Shown piece after piece: positions 1 to 7,665 of a stretch of DNA of 64,000 nt. Location: assembly GCA_002066995.1 (NCBI GenBank), contig MWTC01000012.1, positions 175,820-239,819 on the forward strand. The letters are read 5' to 3'. This stretch comes from Sphingobacteriales bacterium UTBCD1. Its GTDB lineage: Bacteria; Bacteroidota; Bacteroidia; Chitinophagales; Chitinophagaceae. The notes under the pieces were generated by a model that had not been told where the DNA came from, did not search any database, and saw only the letters and a program-made list of their open reading frames with translations. The position numbers and the translations under genes are program-made. The stretch's first letter is position 1; each line of letters opens with the position of its first letter.

Positions 1-334
1 GTCCGCCGAATGCTTCAAAAAAATCTTTAGTGGATGTGTAAATGAATTTAATAACAGGTGTTTTGTCCATCCAGCGATCAAAAATGTCAATGAGGCTTCC
101 TACAAAAAACTTAGTGCTGATCCATCCCACCAGAATGATGAAGACAATAATGATTACAAAACCAAGCCCGGGAATATTCACATAAGGGCGGAGAATGTTA
201 TCCACCCGGTCAAAAAGCCAGTAAATGGCCCATACAGTGACACCGATAGGCGCCAATACGATAATACCCTGGAGAAAATACTGGAATAACCTTCTGAGGA
301 ATGAGCGCCGCTTGTGTTTTAATGTGTTTGCCAT
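1..334 (-). CDS. DUF502 family membrane protein (partial, N-terminal part)
   Basis: Translating the minus strand from the ATG at 334 gives an open frame that runs off the left edge. A basic N-terminus (MANTLKHKRRSF) is followed by a hydrophobic helix (about residues 18-38, including IIVLAPIGVTVWAIYW), a second hydrophobic segment around residues 55-75 (FVIIIVFIILVGWIS), and the DRWMDKTPVIKFIYTSTKD stretch typical of the DUF502 family. DUF502 proteins are two-helix inner-membrane proteins of unknown function. About 111 residues are visible; family members are roughly 200, so about half the gene lies outside the window. It is divergent from the efflux operon. Family assignment is by recognition. 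Confidence 0.85.
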   Translation of the reverse strand, partial: MANTLKHKRRSFLRRLFQYFLQGIIVLAPIGVTVWAIYWLFDRVDNILRPYVNIPGLGFVIIIVFIILVGWISTKFFVGSLIDIFDRWMDKTPVIKFIYTSTKDFFEAFGG

Positions 335-409
335 AAGAAACCGGGGAGTAAAGGTAACAGAAAATCAGGGCTTTGAGAGTGAACTGAAGTAAAGCCAAAA
401 AAACGTGTA

Positions 410-446
410 GGAAACTTTGGTAACGATAAAAGTTTCCATAGTTTTG
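410..446 (+). promoter_or_regulatory. Promoter of the efflux operon with an embedded inverted-repeat operator
   Basis: The Bacteroidetes promoter pair is exact: TTTG at 416-419, a 19-nt spacer, and TAGTTTTG (TAnnTTTG) at 439-446. A perfect 9-bp inverted repeat, GGAAACTTT (410-418) and AAAGTTTCC (429-437), separated by 10 nt, covers the -33 box and most of the spacer. A start near 453 leaves about 12 nt before the ATG at 465. The layout suggests that the TetR protein encoded immediately downstream represses its own operon; that is inferred. Confidence 0.75.
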
Positions 447-464
447 CGCCCCACATCAGCAGGT

Positions 465-1094
465 ATGGAAACAGATAATAAAGAAAGGATACGGGTTAGG
501 GCTTATGAATTGTTTCTCCGGTTTGGAATCCGCTCCGTCTCCATGGATGATATTGCAGCGCAACTGGGCATGTCCAAAAAAACGGTGTACCAGTATTTCA
601 ATGATAAGGATGAACTGGTGGAAGCTGCAGTAGAAATGGAGATCAGCAGGGGAAAACAGGATTGCAGGGATTGTGTTTTACGGTCAAAAGATGCAATAGA
701 AGAAATATTCCTTACTATGGAAAACATCGTAGGTCAGTTCCGGAATATGAATCCTGCCGTACTCTATGATCTTGAAAAATTCCATCACAATGCTTACCGG
801 AAATTTTTAAAATACAAAGATGAATTTTTGCTGGAGGTAGTACGCAAGAATATTGAGCGGGGTATAAAAGAAGAATTGTTCCGTCCGGAGATCAATGCGG
901 AGATTATTTCCCGGTTCCGCCTGGAATCCATGATGGTCATTTTTAACATGGATCTGTTCCCTCCCCGCAAGTATAACCTAACAGAAGTGATATTGCAGAG
1001 TTTTGAAAATTATCTTTTTGGCCTTGCCACCATCAAAGGCCATAAACTGATCTTAAAATATCAACAGGAAAAAAAATCACAGGCACATGAATAG
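465..1094 (+). CDS. TetR/AcrR family transcriptional regulator
   Basis: A 209-residue one-component regulator. The N-terminal TetR helix-turn-helix is clear at about residues 25-46 (SMDDIAAQLGMSKKTVYQYF), followed by a helical ligand/dimerisation domain. The frame is open from a TTG at 417, but that lies inside the promoter, so the ATG at 465 is the likely start. The 3' end overlaps the TolC-like gene by 8 bp, so the four genes 465-7222 look like one operon: regulator, outer-membrane channel, fusion protein, pump. It probably represses the operon until a pump substrate binds. The ligand is unknown. Confidence 0.92.
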   Translation: METDNKERIRVRAYELFLRFGIRSVSMDDIAAQLGMSKKTVYQYFNDKDELVEAAVEMEISRGKQDCRDCVLRSKDAIEEIFLTMENIVGQFRNMNPAVLYDLEKFHHNAYRKFLKYKDEFLLEVVRKNIERGIKEELFRPEINAEIISRFRLESMMVIFNMDLFPPRKYNLTEVILQSFENYLFGLATIKGHKLILKYQQEKKSQAHE

Positions 1095-2433
1095 ACGCAG
1101 GCAAAAGATTAAGTTAGTTCCGGCAGCTTTGCTGCTGGCTGGATCGGTCATGGCACAGCAGCCGCCTGCTGTTTATGAGTTTTCGGTACAGCAGGCCGTG
1201 GACTATGCAATGAAAAACAGTGTGCAGGTAAAGAATGCATTGCTGGACGTACAGATACAGGATCAGACAAACAGAGATTTCACTTCGGCTGCATACCCAC
1301 AGGTAAACGGGAGTTTCTCTACTGTCTATACGGCGAAGATCCCGGTAACATTGGTGCCGGCTGAATTTTTCGGCGGACCTCCCGGTACTTATGAAAAATT
1401 TCCTTTCGGGATCAAATGGGCGGCAACAGGCGGCATTTCATTGGACCAGATCCTGTTCGATGGGCAGGTATTCGTCGGGTTGCAGGCAAGAAAAACCGTT
1501 CTTGATTTTGCCATGAAAAGTGTGGAGGTAACGGAAGAAACGATCAAAACCAATATTTATAAGATATACTACCAGTTACAGGCCAGCAAGACACAGATCG
1601 GATTGCTGGATGCCAACATTGACCGGTTGGAAAAATTATTGAGTGACACGAAAGAGATCTACAAAAACGGATTTGCCGAAAAGCTGGATATTGATAAAGT
1701 TTCCGTTCAACTGGCCAACCTGCAAACCGAAAGATTAAAAGTGATCAGCCAGGTCAATAATGGTTATCTCGGTTTGAAATTGCTGATGGGGATGCCGGTG
1801 AAAGATTCTTTGAGGCTTACCGATACCATAAGTTATGACCAGGTTCGGGAAAACTTACCTCAGGTCTCCGATTTTAAATACAGTGACAGAAAAGAATTTC
1901 AATATTCAGAGATAGGTATCAGGCTGGGAGAGTATAACGTCAGGCGGTATAAACTGAGCCGCTATCCTACCCTGATGCTGAATGCTTATTACAATGAAAA
2001 TGCACAGCGCAATAAGTTCATTTTTTCCGGAAGTGTAGATTGGATACCAATCTCTGCGATCAGTTTTCGTGTGAACATACCCATTTTTCACGGGAACTCG
2101 ATCAGGGCAAAGATCCGGAAAGCTTCGCTGGAACTTCAGCAAAGCATCAATCAGCAAAATGCCCTGAAACTTTCCATTGACAACGATATAGAAACAGCGA
2201 GGAATAATTTCACAACAGCTGTTTCCACTCTTGATTTTCAAAAAAAAAATATGCAGCTGGCCGAAGAAGTGTATAACCAGACACGGAAAAAATTTGATGC
2301 CGGTGTAGGCTCCAATACGGAGATCACGGCAGCACAAACAGACCTGAAAGCGGCACAAAGCAATTACATCAGCGCACTGTACGATGCCATCATTGCCAAA
2401 GTGGATTATTTAAAATCATTAGGAAAACTGTAA
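1087..2433 (+). CDS. TolC-family outer-membrane efflux protein
   Basis: A 448-residue protein with a Sec signal peptide (residues about 1-23, ending VMAQQ). Two related halves carry the coiled helices and conserved positions of the OEP/TolC family; the second half ends with the KKFDAGVGSNTEITAAQTDL region typical of the last periplasmic helix. It should form the trimeric outer-membrane exit duct for the RND pump encoded downstream. The ATG lies within the last codons of the TetR gene (8-bp overlap), which suggests translational coupling. Confidence 0.93.
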   Translation: MNRRRQKIKLVPAALLLAGSVMAQQPPAVYEFSVQQAVDYAMKNSVQVKNALLDVQIQDQTNRDFTSAAYPQVNGSFSTVYTAKIPVTLVPAEFFGGPPGTYEKFPFGIKWAATGGISLDQILFDGQVFVGLQARKTVLDFAMKSVEVTEETIKTNIYKIYYQLQASKTQIGLLDANIDRLEKLLSDTKEIYKNGFAEKLDIDKVSVQLANLQTERLKVISQVNNGYLGLKLLMGMPVKDSLRLTDTISYDQVRENLPQVSDFKYSDRKEFQYSEIGIRLGEYNVRRYKLSRYPTLMLNAYYNENAQRNKFIFSGSVDWIPISAISFRVNIPIFHGNSIRAKIRKASLELQQSINQQNALKLSIDNDIETARNNFTTAVSTLDFQKKNMQLAEEVYNQTRKKFDAGVGSNTEITAAQTDLKAAQSNYISALYDAIIAKVDYLKSLGKL

Positions 2434-2458
2434 TTCAATTACCATAACAATAAATTTT

Positions 2459-3619
2459 ATGAAGAAAATTCTTGTCCTGATCACAATAGGGTTTGCACTG
2501 ATGATCTCCGGCTGCGACGGCGGAAAAAAAGGTGGTGATAATGATCTCGCTTCCCTGAAGAAAAAACTGGAATCAAAAAAGAAAGAACAGACAAGCCTGG
2601 AATCGGATATCAGAAGCCTGGAAGAACAGATCGCTAAGCTGGACACTACTGCTGCTGACGAGCAAAACAGGAAACTTGTGGCAGTAAGTACAGTAACTCC
2701 GCAGAATTTTACTCATTATATCGAACTGCAGGGGAAGATCGATGCAGATAATAGTGTAGTGGTCACTCCGAGGGGAGCGCCGGCCCAGGTAAAAGAATTA
2801 TTTGTAAAACAGGGCGATCATGTAATGCAGGGACAATTGCTGGCCAAACTCGATGATGCGGTCATTCTTCAGCAGATAGATGCTTTGAAAACCCAGCTTG
2901 ATTATGCGGAGAATATTTACAACCGCCAGAAAAATCTGTGGGACCAGGGCATTGGCACAGAAGTGCAGCTGATCAGCGCTAAGAATAACGTGGAGGCACT
3001 GAACAGACAGATAGCCACTGTAAAAGAAAGCTGGAAAACATATTCTGTTTATGCTCCTATTTCAGGACAGGCTGATGTAGTGGACATAAAAGCAGGTGAA
3101 ACATTCACCGGCGCCACAGCTGCCGGCCCGCAGATCCGTATTGTAAACACCAACAGTATGAAAGTAGTCACCGAAGTTCCGGAGAATTATCAAAAAGGAA
3201 TTTCGAAAGGAACAACGCTGAAAGTGACAGTTCCGGACATCGGCAAAACTTTTACAACTGCTCTTAAAGTAATGAGTGTTACTATCAATCCGAATACAAG
3301 GGCTTTCACCACAGAAGCAAGAATTCCGTCTGATCCTGCATTGAAAGTAAATCAGGTTGCAGTAGTGCGGATCGAAGACTATTCTTCTAAAAATGTGATC
3401 GTGGTACCGCTCAATATTGTACAGTCAGATGAAAAAGGAAAATATGTCTATGTGATGGTGAAAGAAGGAGATCGTTTTGTTGCCAGGAAAAGATTGGTGG
3501 AAACCGGCGAGACGTATGAAAGCCAGATGGAGATCAAAAGCGGGCTTAAGGATGGTGATCAGATCATTACTGAAGGATACCAGCAGTTGTATGACGGGCA
3601 ATCCGTGGCTCTTCAATAA
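2459..3619 (+). CDS. RND efflux membrane fusion protein (HlyD/AcrA type), lipoprotein
   Basis: A 386-residue periplasmic adaptor linking the RND pump to the outer-membrane channel. A lipoprotein signal is visible (LMISGC, Cys19). The next 40 or so residues (about 25-65) are rich in Lys and Glu in a heptad-like pattern and look like an extra coiled coil before the usual fold. The barrel-sandwich/lipoyl half-motif follows (VTPRGAPAQVKELFVKQGDHV), then the hairpin, the second lipoyl half (VYAPISGQADVVDIKAGE), a beta-barrel and a membrane-proximal domain. It starts 25 nt after the TolC-like gene. Confidence 0.93.
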   Translation: MKKILVLITIGFALMISGCDGGKKGGDNDLASLKKKLESKKKEQTSLESDIRSLEEQIAKLDTTAADEQNRKLVAVSTVTPQNFTHYIELQGKIDADNSVVVTPRGAPAQVKELFVKQGDHVMQGQLLAKLDDAVILQQIDALKTQLDYAENIYNRQKNLWDQGIGTEVQLISAKNNVEALNRQIATVKESWKTYSVYAPISGQADVVDIKAGETFTGATAAGPQIRIVNTNSMKVVTEVPENYQKGISKGTTLKVTVPDIGKTFTTALKVMSVTINPNTRAFTTEARIPSDPALKVNQVAVVRIEDYSSKNVIVVPLNIVQSDEKGKYVYVMVKEGDRFVARKRLVETGETYESQMEIKSGLKDGDQIITEGYQQLYDGQSVALQ

Positions 3620-3667
3620 AAAAATTACGGGATAAACGATATTAAAACTCCAGATCAAAACTATTTT

Positions 3668-6600
3668 ATGAAAGCATGGGAAGGAATTAAGGGTAAATTC
3701 AAACAATTCAAACCTACGAGTTGGGTAGTGGATAACCGGACGGCTATCTATATCATTACGATCATTATCACCTTGTTCGGTTTGAATAAATTCATCACAT
3801 TACCCAAAGAACAATTTCCGGATGTGGTGGTTCCCACCATTTCTGTCACTACGGTATATGTCGGAAATTCTCCCAAGGATATAGAAAACCTGGTTACCCG
3901 TCCTCTTGAAAAACAGATAAAAGGTATCAGCGGAGCCAAGGTGAATAAAGTGCAGTCCATTTCCCAGCAGGATTATTCACTGATCGTGGTTGAGTTCAGC
4001 ACCGAAGTAAAGAATGATGTGGCACATCAGAAAGTAAAAGATGCAGTGGATAAGGCAATGTCCGACCTGCCGAATGACCTGACTTCTCAACCGGATGTGC
4101 AGGAATTTTCCATCAGCGAGATACCGATCATGTTTGTGAATATAAGCGGCGACTATGATGGGATTAAACTGAAACAGTTTGCTGATAAAATGCAGGATCG
4201 TTTTGAAGAACTTAAAGAGATCAGCCGTGCAGATATTGCAGGAGCTCCGGAAAGAGAGATACAGGTAAACGTGGACCCTTTTAAAATGCAAAGCGCCAAA
4301 GTCACTTTTGATGATATTGAAAATGCGATCTCCAGGGAAAATCATGATATCAGCGGCGGACAAATCGAAGTAGGGAACATGAAAAGAAACCTGACGGTGA
4401 GAGGACAGTTTACCACACCTGCCGATATGCAGAATATTGTTGTGAAAGGAAGCCAGGCAAATGCGATTGTTTATCTCAGGGATATTGCCCAAATAAAAGA
4501 TACGGTAAAAGAAAGAGACAGCTATGCGAGGCTGAACGGTAAGAATGTAGTGACGCTGAATATCATCAAGCGTACGGGTGAAAATCTCATTGATGCAGCT
4601 GATCAGATCAAAGCCATCGTGGCTGAGATGAAGGCAAAGAATGAATTGCCCGGCGACCTGCGGGTGGATTTTACCGGAGATCAGAGCAGGCAGACTAAAA
4701 CTTCATTTAATGATCTTGTCAATACAATCGTCATCGGGTTTGTACTTGTCTTGCTGGTGCTGATGTTTTTTATGGGAGTAACCAATGCATTTTTTGTAGC
4801 GTTGAGTGTTCCCCTCAGTGTGTTTGTAGCATTTCTCTTTTTACCGGTGGCAGATTTTGTGGTAGGCACATCCGTTACACTCAATTTTATTGTATTGTTT
4901 GCTCTGCTCTTCGGACTGGGGATCATTGTGGATGATGCCATCGTGGTCATTGAAAACACACACCGCATTTACGCCAATGGAAAAGTCCCTATAGACCGGG
5001 CGGCCAAAATGGCCGCGGGAGAAATATTCATGCCGGTGTTTTCAGGAACATTGACCACGCTGGCGCCATTCTTTCCGTTATTACTATGGACCGGACTTAT
5101 CGGGAAATTTATGATCTATCTGCCCACAATGCTGATATTGACATTGACGGCATCACTGATCGTGGCATTTCTCATCAACCCTGTTTTTGCGGTGAGCTTC
5201 ATGAAACCGGAAGGAAAAGAATTTGAAAAACCGAAAATGCATCTTTTCAAAAGATGGTGGTTCTGGTTTTTCATTATAGCAGGTATCATCCTGAATTTTG
5301 CCGGCTGGCATGGCTTTGGAAATTTTCTGATTTTTATTTCGCTGGCGGCAATACTGAATGTTTTCATTCTGCGTGATGCAATTCATTGGTTCCAGAATCA
5401 CCTGCTGCCTATGCTGATGAAGCAATATGAAAAACTATTACGCTGGGCATTATATAAAGCAAGGCCGGTGCGGTTAATGGTTTACCTTTTTGTACTGTTC
5501 TTGCTTTCCGTTTTTTTATTGTTCTTAAGGAATAACCCCAAGCCCTTTTTTCCCGATGGTGACCCTAATTTCGTTTATGTCTATTTGAAATTGCCTGTGG
5601 GAACCAGTGTCACATACACAGATTCGGTTACCAGTGTTTTGGAAAAAAGAGTATATAAGATTTTGGAAAAAGAACATCCGGGTCAGCCCGGATCTATTGT
5701 AGAGAGCATTATTTCCAATGTGGCATTGGGAGCTAATAACCCGAGAGATCAAAATAAAAGTATTCAACCTAATCTCGGCCGTATCCAGGTATCTTTTGTT
5801 GAATTTGAAAAGCGGCATGGCGTCAGCACCAGTTCGTACCTGAACCAGATACGTGATGCTATGAAAGGAATCCCCGGTGCGGAGATCACAGTAAATAAAG
5901 AAGACAACGGCCCGCCAACCGATCCTCCGGTGAATATTGAAATTGCAGGAGACAATTTCCAGGAGATTGCCAAAGTAGCTACTGATCTTAAAAACTACCT
6001 GGACACAAATAAAATAGAGGGAATAGAAAAGCTGGCCATGGATGTGGATCTCAACAATCCTGAAATCACGATCACCGTAGACAGGGAAAAAGCTTTGCGA
6101 GAGGGATTGAGTACGGCTCAGGTAGGGATGTACCTGCGCACTGCCGTTTTCGGAAAAGAAGTGAGCAAGCTGAAACAAGGGGAGGATGAATACAAAATTC
6201 AATTGCGTTACAGTGACCTGGTACGGAACAATATCACCGACCTGATGAACATGCGTATCACCTTTCGTGATTTTAACACCATGGCAGTGAAGCAGGTGCC
6301 GCTGAATGCCATAGCAAAAGTGGAATACACCAATACGGCAGGAGGCATCAAAAGAAAAAATGAGAAGAGAACGATCCAGTTGCAATCCAATGTGCTGGAC
6401 TTATCCAAAGTGACCGGGATCAATAAAGAACTTGGTTTTAAAGTTGCCGATTTCAGATCCAAAACAAGGATTCCATCTGATGTCAGTATCAAACTGTCGG
6501 GGCAAAGTGAACAGGAAAATGAAACACTGTCATTTCTTGGCCGTTCGCTGATCATTGCACTGCTGCTGATCTTCCTGATTCTTGTTTTACAATTCAACAG

Positions 6601-7222
6601 CCTGAGCAAACCATTCATTGTACTAACTGAAATTTTCTTTTCGGTTATCGGTGTATTTCTTGGTTATGCAATCACAGGTATGAGCATGCCTTCGATCATG
6701 ATCAGTGTGGGCATTGTTGGCCTTGCAGGCATCGTAGTAAAGAACGGAATTTTGTTAATTGAATTTACCGATGAATTGCGCAATCGTGGACTGCGCACAA
6801 GAGAAGCAGCAATACAAGCAGGGAAGATCCGTATCATTCCCGTACTGTTAACAGCATTGGCAACAGTTCTTGGATTAATACCATTGGCGGTAGGATTGAA
6901 CATCAACTTTGTTTCATTGTTCCAGCATCTGAATCCGAAGATCTTTTTTGGAGGAGACACGGTAGTGTTCTGGGGCCCGCTGAGCTGGACGATCATCTTC
7001 GGGCTGATCTTTTCATTCTTCCTGACACTGGTGATGGTGCCGAGTATGTACCTGATCGGTCACAGGCTGAGAAGGCCGATGGAAAAATTTTACGGAACAA
7101 GGTATGTGGCTCTGCTGGGCTTTTTAGGACCATTGTTTTTCATCTTCGTCGGTATCATGTTCCTGGTGCGGAAAATTCAGGGGAAACCCGTATGGATGGG
7201 AAAATTAAAAACAATTTCATAA
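3668..7222 (+). CDS. RND efflux pump permease (AcrB/MdtB-like, HAE family)
   Basis: An 1184-residue proton-driven inner-membrane pump. TM1 is near residues 25-45. The conserved first porter region (PKEQFPDVVVPTISV and the GNSPKDIENLVTRPLEK segment) is clear. The GLGIIVDDAIVVIENTHR helix carries the paired Asp residues of proton relay TM4. The second half has the GIVVKNGILLIEF helix and ends in two further membrane segments. Most family members are about 1020-1060 residues; the extra length lies in a linker around residues 510-580, which adds hydrophobic segments, and in a C-terminal tail. Substrate class is not evident; antibiotic, dye or bile-type export is plausible by family. Confidence 0.93.
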   Translation: MKAWEGIKGKFKQFKPTSWVVDNRTAIYIITIIITLFGLNKFITLPKEQFPDVVVPTISVTTVYVGNSPKDIENLVTRPLEKQIKGISGAKVNKVQSISQQDYSLIVVEFSTEVKNDVAHQKVKDAVDKAMSDLPNDLTSQPDVQEFSISEIPIMFVNISGDYDGIKLKQFADKMQDRFEELKEISRADIAGAPEREIQVNVDPFKMQSAKVTFDDIENAISRENHDISGGQIEVGNMKRNLTVRGQFTTPADMQNIVVKGSQANAIVYLRDIAQIKDTVKERDSYARLNGKNVVTLNIIKRTGENLIDAADQIKAIVAEMKAKNELPGDLRVDFTGDQSRQTKTSFNDLVNTIVIGFVLVLLVLMFFMGVTNAFFVALSVPLSVFVAFLFLPVADFVVGTSVTLNFIVLFALLFGLGIIVDDAIVVIENTHRIYANGKVPIDRAAKMAAGEIFMPVFSGTLTTLAPFFPLLLWTGLIGKFMIYLPTMLILTLTASLIVAFLINPVFAVSFMKPEGKEFEKPKMHLFKRWWFWFFIIAGIILNFAGWHGFGNFLIFISLAAILNVFILRDAIHWFQNHLLPMLMKQYEKLLRWALYKARPVRLMVYLFVLFLLSVFLLFLRNNPKPFFPDGDPNFVYVYLKLPVGTSVTYTDSVTSVLEKRVYKILEKEHPGQPGSIVESIISNVALGANNPRDQNKSIQPNLGRIQVSFVEFEKRHGVSTSSYLNQIRDAMKGIPGAEITVNKEDNGPPTDPPVNIEIAGDNFQEIAKVATDLKNYLDTNKIEGIEKLAMDVDLNNPEITITVDREKALREGLSTAQVGMYLRTAVFGKEVSKLKQGEDEYKIQLRYSDLVRNNITDLMNMRITFRDFNTMAVKQVPLNAIAKVEYTNTAGGIKRKNEKRTIQLQSNVLDLSKVTGINKELGFKVADFRSKTRIPSDVSIKLSGQSEQENETLSFLGRSLIIALLLIFLILVLQFNSLSKPFIVLTEIFFSVIGVFLGYAITGMSMPSIMISVGIVGLAGIVVKNGILLIEFTDELRNRGLRTREAAIQAGKIRIIPVLLTALATVLGLIPLAVGLNINFVSLFQHLNPKIFFGGDTVVFWGPLSWTIIFGLIFSFFLTLVMVPSMYLIGHRLRRPMEKFYGTRYVALLGFLGPLFFIFVGIMFLVRKIQGKPVWMGKLKTIS

Positions 7223-7330
7223 CCATGCAGCAATCTGAAAGTAGTGGTTGTCTTACTATTGCAACCAATTTTTTCAATACTGTCTGTTAATGCCTGCCGG
7301 TTATCAATCGCAGGCGGGGTTTTGGTGAAA

Positions 7331-7366
7331 AAAAGAGGCTGGTTCTAAAATGGACCGGCCTCTTTT
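7331..7366 (+). terminator. Candidate intrinsic terminator of the efflux operon
   Basis: A 15-bp stem with three G-T wobbles pairs 7331-7345 with 7352-7366 around a 6-nt loop. The base of the stem is AAAA/TTTT, so a short U-run closes it. It lies 108 nt after the RND stop codon. A weaker 6-bp hairpin (GCCTGC/GCAGGC, 7292-7315) precedes it. Confidence 0.55.
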
Positions 7367-7665
7367 CGGTCGTGGCCCCGGATCTTCATAACATAAATTT
7401 TCAATTCCATTTTTAATTTCTAACTGTTTCCGGATTATTGACGCATTACCTTTCTCAGATATTAAAATATTTCTATTTGAACCCGGCTGTTTTTCTCTTA
7501 AGAAATTTTTTCTCCTGCCGGGGCAAAGAAAAAAATATTTCATCCGGGAATAGATGATCAGGGCAGAAAGATATGAGGTGTTCCTGAACCGGCTCTCGAA
7601 ACAATATTTTAAATTCGTTTTTACGGACGGGCTCCGCCATTATTGAATCACCAAGAAATGCGCTT
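7367..7665. other. Intergenic stretch with no recognisable gene
   Basis: Both strands hold only short frames without a signal sequence or family resemblance. The composition is AT-rich, and it should contain the promoter of the M14 peptidase gene, but I could not find a convincing TAnnTTTG box. Confidence 0.4.
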
